From the NCBI RefSeq assembly GCF_007896435.1, contig NZ_VCBL01000001.1:2916185-2980184 (forward strand): a stretch of 64,000 nt of DNA, written 5' to 3'. This document shows, piece after piece, positions 55,854 to 64,000 of the stretch. The notes beneath the pieces are model-generated. The model was not told the origin of the DNA and did no database searches. It was given only the letters and a program-made list of their open reading frames with translations. This DNA comes from Rummeliibacillus suwonensis. GTDB taxonomy: Bacteria; Bacillota; Bacilli; Bacillales_A; Planococcaceae. The position numbers and the translations under genes are program-made. How positions within the stretch are numbered: the stretch's first letter is position 1; each line of letters starts with the position of its first letter.

Positions 55854-56523
55854 ATGATTCCCTCCACTGTTTAACAATTGATTTGAATAAGGCAAGGCCA
55901 TCTATACCACCGATCAATTCATTCACTGCACGCTCTGGATGAGGCATCATACCAAGAACATTTCCCTTTTCGTTGATAATACCAGCGATGTTTTCAACAC
56001 TACCATTTGGATTTTCACCCTCATACGTAAAGACGATTTGATTGTTGTCTTTTAGTTTTTGTAAGGTTTCTTCGTCGCAATAGTAATTACCTTCGCCATG
56101 AGCGATTGGTATTTGAATCATTTCATTGTCATCATATTGGTTTGTAAATAATGTATGATTGTTGACTACTTTCAAATCTACCGTACGACATATGAATTTG
56201 AGATTTTTGTTTCGTAACAAAGCGCCTGGAAGTAATCCTACCTCTGTTAAAATCTGAAATCCATTGCATACACCAAGTACAGGCTTACCAGCTTCTGCAG
56301 CTTTGACTACTTCAGTCATTACATTAGAAAAACGAGCAATTGCACCACAACGGAGATAATCCCCATAAGAGAACCCTCCTGGTAATAAAATACCGTCATA
56401 TCCGCTTAAGTCTGTTGCGTCATGCCATACATATTCTGCTTCTTCTCCGAGTTCGTCTTTAATCGCGTGATACATATCTAAATCACAGTTTGACCCAGGA
56501 AATACGAGTACTGCGAATTTCAT
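55840..56523 (-). CDS. purQ: FGAM synthase glutaminase subunit
   Basis: 227 residues, class-I glutamine amidotransferase. Nucleophile Cys in [13 protein letters not shown], His/Glu in [11 protein letters not shown]. It feeds ammonia to PurL through the PurS-bridged complex. Two bases after purS. Confidence 0.97.
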   Translation of the reverse strand: MKFAVLVFPGSNCDLDMYHAIKDELGEEAEYVWHDATDLSGYDGILLPGGFSYGDYLRCGAIARFSNVMTEVVKAAEAGKPVLGVCNGFQILTEVGLLPGALLRNKNLKFICRTVDLKVVNNHTLFTNQYDDNEMIQIPIAHGEGNYYCDEETLQKLKDNNQIVFTYEGENPNGSVENIAGIINEKGNVLGMMPHPERAVNELIGGIDGLALFKSIVKQWRESYVQA

Positions 56524-56525
56524 CT

Positions 56526-56774
56526 CTAGTTAGCCTCCTCGATTTCATAACGGTAATCTTCAATTACTGTATTTGCTAGTAGCTTTTCACACATTTCTTT
56601 TACTATGCCATCGATATCACGTTCAGAAGGATCGATTTGCAATTCTAAATATTTACCAATGCGAACATCTGCCACTTCGTTATAGCCCATTGTGTGTAGT
56701 GAACCCTTGACAGCAGTTCCTTGAGGGTCTAAAACACTTTCACGAAGTGTTACATAGATTTTCACTTTTTTCAT
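56526..56774 (-). CDS. purS: FGAM synthase bridging subunit PurS
   Basis: 82 residues, a small ferredoxin-like dimer: [20 protein letters not shown], then [11 protein letters not shown]. It links PurL and PurQ. Overlaps the purC stop by four bases. Confidence 0.96.
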   Translation of the reverse strand: MKKVKIYVTLRESVLDPQGTAVKGSLHTMGYNEVADVRIGKYLELQIDPSERDIDGIVKEMCEKLLANTVIEDYRYEIEEAN

Positions 56775-57487
56775 TTAGTTACTCCTCCTAGACGGGATAA
56801 TATGATTTTATAGACTTCTGTTAAATCGCCGAGATCACGGCGGAATACATCCTTATCAAGATGTTGCTTTGTTTTTGCATCCCATAAACGGCATGTATCA
56901 GGTGAGATTTCATCTGCTAATAGTACATGACCGTTTTCATCACGACCAAATTCCAATTTAAAATCAACTAATATGACATCGATCTCTTCGAAAAATGGGC
57001 GCAAGATTTCATTTATCTTTAAGCCATTGTCGTAAAGGGCCTTCACTTCTTCTTTAGAAGCAATGCCCAATACGTCAATATGTTCTTCCGAGATCATTGG
57101 GTCTCCAAGGTCATCATTTTTGTAATAAAATTCTACGATTGGGCGTTTAAGAGGTGTTCCTTCTTCAATGCCTAATCGTTTAGCAAGGCTACCAGCCGCA
57201 ATATTACGTACTACCAACTCGATTGGAATAATATCTACTTTCTTCACAAGTTGTTCGTTATCTGAAATTTTTTCAACGAAGTGCGAGTCAATGCCAGCTG
57301 TTTTTAGTTTTTCAAAGATCAATGACGTAATGTTGTTATTTAAAACACCTTTGCCTGCAATTTCTGCTTTCTTTTCACCGTTGAATGCTGTAGCGCTATC
57401 TTTGTATTCAACGAAAAGGATTTTTTCATCCTCTGTTGCATACAATTTTTTTGCTTTTCCTTCATACAAAAGTTGACCTTTTTCCAC
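56771..57487 (-). CDS. purC: SAICAR synthase
   Basis: 238 residues. Joins CAIR and aspartate with [50 protein letters not shown] and [12 protein letters not shown] are the family marks. Start at 57487, 30 bases after purB. Confidence 0.97.
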   Translation of the reverse strand: MEKGQLLYEGKAKKLYATEDEKILFVEYKDSATAFNGEKKAEIAGKGVLNNNITSLIFEKLKTAGIDSHFVEKISDNEQLVKKVDIIPIELVVRNIAAGSLAKRLGIEEGTPLKRPIVEFYYKNDDLGDPMISEEHIDVLGIASKEEVKALYDNGLKINEILRPFFEEIDVILVDFKLEFGRDENGHVLLADEISPDTCRLWDAKTKQHLDKDVFRRDLGDLTEVYKIILSRLGGVTK

Positions 57488-57517
57488 TGTTGATACCCCC
57501 GGTTTAGGTTTAGTTAT

Positions 57518-58813
57518 TTAGTTTAAGCCTAGACGTTCGAAAATCATATCTACATTTTTCAAATGGTAGTGATAATCGAAACAATCGTCTATTTCTTCTT
57601 TAGATAGATAAGAAGTGATCTTCTCATCTGCGTCGACAAGTTCACGGAATTGAATTTGTTCATCCCATGCTTTTGCAGTCAATGGTTGAACAGTATCATA
57701 AGCTTCCTCACGTACAAGACCCTTGTCGATCAATGCAAGTAACACACGTTGTGAATAAATCAATCCAAAAGTACGACCCATATTGCGTTTCATATTTTCT
57801 GGGAATACTGTTAAGTTTTTCACGATATTGCCAAAGCGATTTAACATATAATTTAAGCCGATTGTTGTATCTGGCAAAATGATACGTTCTGCAGATGAAT
57901 GTGAAATATCACGTTCATGCCATAAAGAAACATTTTCGTATGCAGTTAGCATATGACCACGGATAACGCGTGCCATACCGACCATATTTTCAGAACCGAT
58001 TGGATTACGTTTATGAGGCATTGCAGAAGATCCCTTTTGTCCTTTTGCAAAGAATTCTTCTACTTCACGTGTTTCTGATTTTTGAAGTCCACGAACTTCT
58101 GTCGCGAATTTCTCGATAGAAGTAGCGATCAATGCAAGAGCCGCAAGATATTCAGCATGACGATCACGTTGCAATGTTTGAGTGGAGATCGGTGCAGGCT
58201 GTAGTCCTAGCTTTTGACAAACGTATTGTTCCACAAATGGGTCAATATTTGCATAAGTACCTACAGCACCAGAAATTTTGCCCGTTTCAATTGTTTTGGC
58301 TGCAGCTTCAAAACGTTGTAAGTTACGTTTCATTTCTTCGTACCATAATGCAAGCTTCAATCCAAAAGTAGTTGGTTCAGCGTGTACACCATGTGTGCGG
58401 CCCATCATGACTGTGTATTTATGTTCTTTTGCTTTTGCAGCAATTATGTCGATAAAGTTGTGAATATCTTTTCTTAAGATTTCGTTTGCTTGTTTTAATT
58501 GATAAGAAAGAGCTGTATCAACCACATCTGTTGAAGTTAACCCATAATGTACCCATTTACGTTCTTCGCCAAGCGATTCGGATACGGCACGAGTAAATGC
58601 TACTACATCGTGACGAGTGTCTTTTTCAATTTCTAAAATACGATCAATATCAAAAGTTGCGTTTTCACGAATTTTGGCTACATCTTCTTTTGGAATATCT
58701 CCAAGCTCTGACCAAGCTTCACAAGCTAGAATCTCTACTTCCAACCAAGATTGGTATTTGTTTTGTTCTGTCCAAATTGCGCCCATTTCAGGACGAGTGT
58801 AACGTGCTATCAT
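57518..58813 (-). CDS. purB: Adenylosuccinate lyase
   Basis: 431 residues, typical. Cleaves SAICAR to AICAR and adenylosuccinate to AMP. The flexible signature loop [17 protein letters not shown] carries the catalytic Ser. It also has [15 protein letters not shown]. Frame intact; twelve bases after purK. Confidence 0.98.
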   Translation of the reverse strand: MIARYTRPEMGAIWTEQNKYQSWLEVEILACEAWSELGDIPKEDVAKIRENATFDIDRILEIEKDTRHDVVAFTRAVSESLGEERKWVHYGLTSTDVVDTALSYQLKQANEILRKDIHNFIDIIAAKAKEHKYTVMMGRTHGVHAEPTTFGLKLALWYEEMKRNLQRFEAAAKTIETGKISGAVGTYANIDPFVEQYVCQKLGLQPAPISTQTLQRDRHAEYLAALALIATSIEKFATEVRGLQKSETREVEEFFAKGQKGSSAMPHKRNPIGSENMVGMARVIRGHMLTAYENVSLWHERDISHSSAERIILPDTTIGLNYMLNRFGNIVKNLTVFPENMKRNMGRTFGLIYSQRVLLALIDKGLVREEAYDTVQPLTAKAWDEQIQFRELVDADEKITSYLSKEEIDDCFDYHYHLKNVDMIFERLGLN

Positions 58814-58825
58814 GTTTGTCTCCTT

Positions 58826-59950
58826 CTATTCCGCCCAAATGGCAGAATCATTAATTTCTTTAATAGTATGATCAAGATCATCCGTCATTATTGTAACATG
58901 CCCCATCTTCCGATTCTTCTTCGCTTGTTGCTTTCCATAAAGATGAATAGACCAATCTGGGTATTTTGACAATGAGTTCGTTACCGGCATCACATGTTGT
59001 CCTAGAATATTGACCATAACGGAAGGACTCCAAAGCTTTGGTTTGCGTAGTGGCCAACCGCATATCGCGCGGATATGTTGATGAAATTGCGATATATTAC
59101 AAGCTTCAATGGAGTAGTGTCCAGAATTGTGTGGTCTTGGTGCTAATTCGTTAATCACAATAGTCCCATCTTCAAGAACGAACATTTCAACAGCCAATGT
59201 ACCAATTAATTGAAGATAGTCTGCGATTTTTTCTGCTGCTTCGACCGCTAATTTAGCTGTCTTATTGTTAATGCGCGCAGGTACGATTGTTTCATGAAGA
59301 ATATGGTTAACATGAATATTCTCACCTATTGGCAAGCAATAAGTTTCACCCTGAACATTTCTTTGAACAATCACTGAAATTTCTTTCGTAAAGGGTACAA
59401 ACGCTTCAGCTACGCAAGCTGAATGTTCAAATAATGGACTTGCAAGCTCTAAATCATCTGCTGAGTATATCGTTTGTTGCCCTTTTCCGTCATATCCTCC
59501 ACGTGCAGTTTTCACGATACAAGGATAACCGACCTTTTCAATATTCTGCACAAGCTCATTAAAGTTTTGACAAGCAATATAATTTGCGATAGGACAATCT
59601 GATTGACTGATGGTTATTTTTTCTTGGATTCGATCTTGTGTAATTTTGATGAGTTCAGCACCCTGTGGTACATATGCGATCTCTGTTAATCTTTTTAATC
59701 CATCATAATCGATATTTTCAAATTCAAACGTGATGACATCACTGACTTCAGCCAATTCTTCAAGAGCTGTTTCATCATTGTAAGGTGCAACAATACGAAT
59801 ATCAGCTACTTGACCACATGGTGAATCCATTGTTGGCTCTAATACGGCAATTTTAAAACCCGCTTCTTTTGCAGCAAGTGCCATCATACGTCCAAGCTGA
59901 CCACCCCCAATAATCCCAATTGTTTGGCCAGGAAAAATCGTCTTCATCAC
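58826..59950 (-). CDS. purK: N5-CAIR synthetase
   Basis: 374 residues from a GTG at 59950 that overlaps the purE stop (GTGATG); the ATG at 59947 is the alternative. ATP-grasp carboxylase: [50 protein letters not shown]. Makes N5-CAIR from AIR and bicarbonate for PurE. Confidence 0.97.
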   Translation of the reverse strand: MMKTIFPGQTIGIIGGGQLGRMMALAAKEAGFKIAVLEPTMDSPCGQVADIRIVAPYNDETALEELAEVSDVITFEFENIDYDGLKRLTEIAYVPQGAELIKITQDRIQEKITISQSDCPIANYIACQNFNELVQNIEKVGYPCIVKTARGGYDGKGQQTIYSADDLELASPLFEHSACVAEAFVPFTKEISVIVQRNVQGETYCLPIGENIHVNHILHETIVPARINNKTAKLAVEAAEKIADYLQLIGTLAVEMFVLEDGTIVINELAPRPHNSGHYSIEACNISQFHQHIRAICGWPLRKPKLWSPSVMVNILGQHVMPVTNSLSKYPDWSIHLYGKQQAKKNRKMGHVTIMTDDLDHTIKEINDSAIWAE

Positions 59951-60435
59951 TGTAACTCACCTGTGCTTTCTAAAGCTTTCATTTTCATCACTTGTCGTCT
60001 TGCCTCTATTTTTTCTGTAATGGTTGAATCGGTTATAGACAAGATTTGTGCTGCTAACAGCCCTGCGTTCGTTGCTCCAGCTTTGCCGATTGCAACAGTA
60101 GCTACTGGAACACCACCTGGCATTTGCACAATTGATAGTAAAGAGTCAAGTCCATTTAATGCCTTAGATTGAACTGGAACACCAATAACAGGCAATGTTG
60201 TTTTAGCAGCCACCATTCCCGGTAGATGAGCTGCACCACCAGCACCAGCTATAATGACTTGTAATCCTCTACCACGTGCCTCCTGAGCATATTCAAACAT
60301 CAAATCAGGTGTACGATGAGCAGAAACGACTTTCTTTTCATACGGGATTTCTAATTCATCTAAAATATCACATGCATATTTCATAGTTCCCCAATCACTT
60401 GAACTTCCCATGATGACGCCAATTTTCGGATTCAT
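59947..60435 (-). CDS. purE: N5-CAIR mutase
   Basis: 162 residues from the ATG at 60435, chosen for the GGAGG nine bases upstream; an ATG at 60474 has none. [20 protein letters not shown] is the standard start with the substrate-phosphate Ser. [11 protein letters not shown] and GVPVQ follow. First gene of the pur operon, after the leader with the guanine riboswitch. Confidence 0.97.
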   Translation of the reverse strand: MNPKIGVIMGSSSDWGTMKYACDILDELEIPYEKKVVSAHRTPDLMFEYAQEARGRGLQVIIAGAGGAAHLPGMVAAKTTLPVIGVPVQSKALNGLDSLLSIVQMPGGVPVATVAIGKAGATNAGLLAAQILSITDSTITEKIEARRQVMKMKALESTGELQ

Positions 60436-60507
60436 GTATGTGCCTCCTATAATTACACTTCGACGTAATGACATTCAGATAGACCATGAATAATTTTTTA
60501 CACTTTC

Positions 60508-60545
60508 TAAATCTGTGACATCAGCCTAAGGTTTAACTTCTTTTG
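60508..60545. repeat. Short dispersed motif, second copy
   Basis: taaatctgtgacatcagcc-taaggtttaacttc, the partner of 30791-30830, in the pur leader between terminator and purE. It is in the transcribed leader, so it could form part of the mRNA structure. Confidence 0.45.
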
Positions 60546-60581
60546 CTTTGTAACTACATTTATGAAAGAAGTTCATCCAAT

Positions 60582-60648
60582 AAAAAATCCTCAGATACCC
60601 ATTTCACTACATTATTACTACGCGTGAAAAGCAGATACCTAAGGATTT
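60582..60648 (-). terminator. Expression-platform terminator of the pur leader
   Basis: On the minus strand AATCCTtAGGTATC..TTTTCAC pairs with GTGAAAT.GGGTATCtGAGGATT and is followed by TTTTTTA. It is about 150 bases before purE and would form when the guanine aptamer is occupied. Confidence 0.85.
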
Positions 60649-60719
60649 ATAGATAACATGGCTATGAAAGCATTCCATAAATGCTTTTCGCCTATGTATA
60701 CACCTATAGTTTAGTTGCT

Positions 60720-60792
60720 TTCCCGCATAGTCCAGCATTTACGGTGCCGGGTAGAGACACTAGAGCCAATCCTCTAGCATATATGGGGGATT
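60720..60792 (-). ncRNA. Guanine (purine) riboswitch aptamer
   Basis: Minus-strand order: P1 CCCCCATA, P2 CTAGAG-gattgg-CTCTAG, J2/3 TGTCTCTACC, P3 CGGCA-ccgtaaa-TGCTGG, then ACTATG and P1 partner CGGGA. CTACC...CCGTAAA...GGACTATG is diagnostic of the class. The C in GGACTATG corresponds to C74, indicating guanine rather than adenine as ligand. Regulated genes: purE operon. Confidence 0.95.
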
Positions 60793-60811
60793 CAATGTTT
60801 TTTCTTCTCAC

Positions 60812-60840
60812 ATTTTAACAAGAGAAAGAACACAAGTCAA
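60812..60840 (-). promoter_or_regulatory. Sigma-A promoter of the pur operon
   Basis: TTGACT (60835-60840) and TAAAAT (60812-60817) on the minus strand, 17 bases apart. Transcription starts just before the guanine aptamer. Confidence 0.88.
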
Positions 60841-60844
60841 CCAT

Positions 60845-60890
60845 AAAATACGAACATTGAAATATACAAAAAGTATATCGTTCGTATTTT
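60845..60890. promoter_or_regulatory. Inverted PurR-like box pair
   Basis: AAAATACGAAC (60845-60855) and GTTCGTATTTT (60880-60890) face each other and lie directly upstream of the -35. Each fits the PurBox core (CGAA) of Bacillales PurR, which represses until PRPP rises. The spacing is somewhat longer than I recall for B. subtilis. Confidence 0.75.
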
Positions 60891-60904
60891 AAATAATTTT
60901 TATT

Positions 60905-61093
60905 CTATTTTTCGATGAACAATCCTTTAAATTTAATAATTTGACGAATAGGAACGGGTTCTCCATTCACCATTTGAAAAAGCGGTTCTTCTTTTCGACC
61001 GACCGGCATATATCCTTGTTTCTTCATTCTTTCCAAACATGCGTCAATTGTTTCTGTTTCTTCTACTTCAAACCATAATTGTTTTTTAGTCAT
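60905..61093 (-). CDS. yebG: NETI motif-containing protein (YebG)
   Basis: 62 residues: KKQLWFEVEETETIDACLER, MKKQGYMPVGRKEEPLF, IRQIIKFKGLFIEK. Small conserved Bacillales protein of unknown role. It also lies just upstream of purE in B. subtilis (yebG). GGAAGTG is seven bases before the ATG. The PurBox palindrome follows its stop. Confidence 0.88.
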   Translation of the reverse strand: MTKKQLWFEVEETETIDACLERMKKQGYMPVGRKEEPLFQMVNGEPVPIRQIIKFKGLFIEK

Positions 61094-61403
61094 TCTATCA
61101 CTTCCTGACTTGAATCTTTTTTATATTATAGCGGCTAAAACGGATTTGTTCTATCAGTTGTGAGTGCCAACTTATTTTTTACATAAAAATGAACTTTTCT
61201 TTCAGACCCTTTTCAATACAATTGGAGCAATTGCTTTTAATCATGCGTTCAGTTAAGTTCACATTCTAAGTGCAACAGAAAAAGCCAACCCATTAGTTGA
61301 CTTTTACTATTTTTATTTAACTAAAATCTCTAGTAAACGGCCAATTTCAGTGTTAAATACGTCGTCTGGTGCTTAACTAGGGCCCTAGTAAGCTTCATCA
61401 TAA
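61094..61403. other. Intergenic region with a weak hairpin
   Basis: No gene seen. AAAAGcCAAC and GTTGaCTTTT (61280-61305) pair around a short loop and may end the alpha/beta hydrolase transcript. The rest is AT-rich. Confidence 0.4.
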
Positions 61404-62144
61404 CTACCAAGTTAAATTATTTAAGAACAACAGAATATCTTTATTGATGTCGTTAATGTCGTTTCCTAATGTCATCAAGTGTTTAGAGTTCGGATACCCT
61501 TTTATTGTTTTTTGATTTGTTGTAACACTACGAAAAATTGTCTCTGCACTCTCTTTATACAACGGCTCATCTAATTCACCATATAGTATACAAATTGGTG
61601 AAGTAATAAGAGATACATGATCCATTATTGCATCAATTAACTGTTGGAACTCAACCAATGAACTTATAGGCATATTTTGAAGAAGTTTCATTTCTAAATC
61701 GATTTGTTCTTCAGTTTTCCCTTCAAGCTGTTTATATCTTTTGGCATAAAAAGATACTCGTTTTTGCAAAAAAGACGCTTCTCTATGGTTTGGCACTGAC
61801 ATTGTCACGACACCATTTACATCTAACTCCTGCCCAACTTTTAATGCAAATATGCCTCCAAGAGAAAGACCAATCACCGCTATTTTTTTAAAACCCTCAT
61901 CCTTCAATAACTGATAACCATTTAGCACATCTTGCCACCAATCTGACGGGCTATATGTAAGAAGCTCTTCTGGTGTTAAACCGTGTCCACTATATAATGG
62001 TGCATAGCAAGAATAATTTTCTTTATGTAAATATTTTCCTAACTTTTTCATATCCATCGTATTGCTTGTAAAAGAATGTAATAACAGTACAGCTTTCTCC
62101 CCGCCTTTATAGAAAAAAGGCTTAGGAGGTACCAATTTAATCAT
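61404..62144 (-). CDS. Alpha/beta hydrolase (carboxylesterase/monoacylglycerol lipase type)
   Basis: 246 residues. Nucleophile Ser94 in IGLSLGGIFALK, the oxyanion region LLLHSFTSN, Asp in ILYGELDEPLY and His in NSKHLM complete a triad. It resembles Est30-type carboxylesterases of Bacillus and Geobacillus. No signal peptide, so it is cytoplasmic. Substrate unknown. Single gene. Confidence 0.88.
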   Translation of the reverse strand: MIKLVPPKPFFYKGGEKAVLLLHSFTSNTMDMKKLGKYLHKENYSCYAPLYSGHGLTPEELLTYSPSDWWQDVLNGYQLLKDEGFKKIAVIGLSLGGIFALKVGQELDVNGVVTMSVPNHREASFLQKRVSFYAKRYKQLEGKTEEQIDLEMKLLQNMPISSLVEFQQLIDAIMDHVSLITSPICILYGELDEPLYKESAETIFRSVTTNQKTIKGYPNSKHLMTLGNDINDINKDILLFLNNLTW

Positions 62145-62575
62145 TTTGTTGAATCCCCCACTTGTTTTATATCTTCCTATCCATTAGTAAAACATCTGAA
62201 CAGCGAATATTTATATTTTTGTACCATAATCAAGAAAAACTATCACGGATTCATTTTAATAGTGATAATTATTTTAAACAACTTTTTTCAACTAAACTAT
62301 CCAGTTAAAAGAATGAGGGCAACACTTTAATGGTATTGCTCCAAACACCTCGACCGCTTATTTAAATTAATTTCAACTCCTCGATATCATAAAAAATCGA
62401 AGTGATCATGCGTCTATAAAATAATAGTCAAAATCATTTGTTTTCAACTGGTGAAACTTATCACTCATTCAGAAATTATCCACATTAGCTACTATTGTTC
62501 AACGGAGATTAAGTACAGAAACCTGTGGTAAAATAAGGATAACTTTTTATTATTTATTGGAATGGGAGGGCACTA
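62145..62575. other. AT-rich intergenic region between divergent genes
   Basis: 431 bases with no open frame of protein-like content and none of the dispersed repeats. It must hold the promoters of the hydrolase and of the DUF1572 gene; no convincing pair could be fixed. Confidence 0.35.
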
Positions 62576-63118
62576 ATGAATATTGAAGCTGACTACTTAA
62601 GGATTGTAACAGAAAGGTTTAAAATCATTAAAAGTCTTGGAGATAAGACAATTGAACAACTATCTGAAGATGATATTCATTGGACTTTAAATGAAGAATC
62701 AAATAGTGTTGCCATTATCGTAACGCATTTAAGTGGGAATATGGTATCAAGATGGACAGATTTCCTACATTCCGATGGGGAGAAGCCCAATCGGAATCGT
62801 GAGCAAGAATTTGTAGATAACATAGCATCAAAAACTGAGTTGAGAGAGACTTTAGAAAAGGGATGGAACACCCTTTTTAAAGCATTAAATAATCTAAGCG
62901 AAAAGGATTTATTAAAGAATGTATCTATTCGTGGCGAAAGTCATTCGGTAATAGAAGCCATTGAAAGACAATTAGCTCATTATGCTTATCATATTGGGCA
63001 AATCGTTTATATTGGTAAACAATTAAAGGGTAAAGATTGGAAAAGCCTAAGTATCCCAAAAGGTAAGTCAGAATCTTATTTACAGCAGATGCTAAAAAAA
63101 CACCAGTCTAGACAATAA
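62576..63118 (+). CDS. DUF1572 (DinB-like) family protein
   Basis: 180 residues. Four-helix DinB/YfiT-like fold: IEQLSEDDIHWTLNEESNSV, AIIVTHLSGNMVSRWTDFLH (first His), and RQLAHYAYHIGQIVYIGKQL (His triad end). The His residues likely bind a divalent metal. Family members act in thiol transfer or are of unknown role. GGGAGGG lies five bases upstream. Confidence 0.88.
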   Translation: MNIEADYLRIVTERFKIIKSLGDKTIEQLSEDDIHWTLNEESNSVAIIVTHLSGNMVSRWTDFLHSDGEKPNRNREQEFVDNIASKTELRETLEKGWNTLFKALNNLSEKDLLKNVSIRGESHSVIEAIERQLAHYAYHIGQIVYIGKQLKGKDWKSLSIPKGKSESYLQQMLKKHQSRQ

Positions 63119-63289
63119 AAGAGACCCAGGTTTCAAATAGATATTTTTATTTAATTAGATTTGATGAGATTTTTGGAAAGAAAGGAATAAAATAATTTTT
63201 CTTTACTAAATGAAGAGTATAAGTTTAATAATACAAAAAAGGTTATTTTTCAATATATTGAAGATTCTTTATTTATAATAATTTATTCG

Positions 63290-63679
63290 AGTATGTTTAT
63301 TATCCAATTTTCTCCACGAAATATAGTGTATTCGGGTGATTTCCACTACGGCTTGCATGAACTCATGTGGGCACGGCTTGAGCTTGAACCTCCATGGGGC
63401 AAGAGGACGTTGGTCACGGAGTTCGTTACCACAGGATGTGACGCAATGTGGCGCACCATAAGTCCGTTCCTTAATTGCTCATGCTGGCTCTCAACTGTTC
63501 GCTTTTCCCATGAGACATTGAATGGGCTTCACTGAACAGGCACCGCACGAAGGAAATGCTCATGCATTTTCGAGGAATCGAGCAAGGCGCAGCGACGATC
63601 TATATGAATGGAGCTAAAAACACATGTTTTCCCAGAATTATGCCAAATTTATCACCTGTTTTTTCCTAATTAACATGCT
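63290..63679. repeat. MITE-like dispersed repeat family 1, copy G (diverged)
   Basis: Left end tatgtttattatccaattt, right end tttcctaattaacatgc. The interior (gatttccactacggcttgc, tggtcacggag, gcaccgcacgaaggaaatgc, gaatggagctaaaaacac) follows the family order but carries many substitutions, so it is an old copy. Open frames inside are chance. Between 63119 and 63290 only AT-rich sequence is seen. Confidence 0.8.
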
Positions 63680-63842
63680 TTTGATTTATTAACAACATTA
63701 ATTAGCATAGTCCAAGATAAAAAAAGAATTTTATATTTTCTCCTTTTTTCAAGACTTCATATGACTATTCATAACTATGATCCCAATAACTTATTATAAA
63801 ACCTTGCCTTTTTTTATCTCAAGTTTTAATAGAAACCAATGC

Positions 63843-63880
63843 AAAAAAAGGTACTGCCAATACATTATTAGCAGTACCTT
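63843..63880 (-). terminator. Terminator of the rRNA operon
   Basis: AAGGTACTGC and GCAGTACCTT pair, followed on the minus strand by TTTTTTT. It lies six bases after the 5S 3' end. Confidence 0.92.
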
Positions 63881-63885
63881 AATAC

Positions 63886-64000
63886 GCCTAGCAATGTCCT
63901 ACTCTCACAGGGGGACAGCCCCCAACTACCATTGGCGCTCAAGAGCTTAACTTCTGTGTTCGGCATGGGAACAGGTGTGACCTCTTGGCCATCATTACTA
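63886..64000 (-). rRNA. rrf: 5S rRNA, 5' end cut by the window edge
   Basis: The minus strand reads AAGAGGTCACACCTGTTCCC, CCGAACACAGAAGTTAAGCT and TGTGAGAGTAGGACATTGCT, matching Bacillales 5S rRNA throughout. The 3' end GCTAGGC would pair with a 5' end of which about three bases lie beyond position 64000. It is the 3'-most gene of an rRNA operon continuing past the window. Confidence 0.97.

Noticed and set aside
63293..63535. 80-codon plus-strand frame
   Set aside because: It lies wholly inside MITE-like copy G.

Overview
This window looks like a chromosomal segment of a low-GC Gram-positive bacterium of the Planococcaceae/Bacillaceae, probably near Lysinibacillus, Solibacillus, Viridibacillus or Rummeliibacillus. 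The support is the gene order gatCAB, camS-ligA-pcrA-pcrB-yerC-yerA, the twelve-gene pur operon with yebG upstream, strong AGGAGG-type ribosome binding sites, a SAM-I riboswitch and a guanine riboswitch. The genus is inferred; no 16S rRNA is present. Nearly everything is on the minus strand. The right edge holds the 3' end of an rRNA operon (5S rRNA, minus strand, a few 5' bases missing).

Layout. (1) 1-1350: a decayed gene and a dispersed repeat carrying a 21-bp tandem array. (2) 1385-8241: a minus-strand [NiFe] hydrogenase operon in the order hypA-hypB-(small ORF)-hypC-hypD-hypE-cytochrome b5-like protein-small subunit-large subunit-maturation protease. hypA and hypB each carry a single-base frameshift, and hypF is not here. 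The small subunit has Asn where the second proximal-cluster Cys is expected. (3) 8987-11876: a tRNA-dihydrouridine synthase and a homocysteine synthase controlled by a SAM-I riboswitch. (4) 12252-23519: an accessory island with a RelE/RelB-like toxin-antitoxin pair, a second pair with a broken toxin, an XRE regulator with palindromic operators, a large TPR-GTPase, an EcsC protein, a DUF262/DUF1524 restriction-like protein and many pseudogenes. (5) 23724-33620: rlmD, a bd-type quinol oxidase operon (small ORF-cydA-cydB-cydS), a lipid kinase, a thioredoxin-like protein, an MFS transporter and a broken kinase, with many dispersed repeats between them. (6) 33660-46794: housekeeping block (gatCAB; camS-ligA-pcrA-pcrB; yerC; yerA; a DUF2892-like protein). 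(7) 47103-60890: the complete de novo purine operon purEKBCSQLFMNHD behind PurR-like boxes, a sigma-A promoter, a guanine riboswitch and a terminator. A MITE-like repeat sits between purH and purD. (8) 60905-64000: yebG, an alpha/beta hydrolase, a DUF1572 protein, another MITE copy and the 5S rRNA.

How it fits together. The hydrogenase operon encodes a soluble uptake-type enzyme, with no Tat signal, no membrane anchor and a cytochrome b5-like partner. Its maturation set looks to be decaying. The cyd operon gives a high-oxygen-affinity menaquinol oxidase. The pur operon is controlled at two levels, PurR/PRPP at the promoter and guanine in the leader RNA. At least seven copies or fragments of one MITE-like family, and several of a second hairpin-forming family, mark the intergenic space; no transposase gene is present. 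The housekeeping genes are all intact, whereas frameshifts cluster in accessory genes, which argues for real decay rather than sequencing error.
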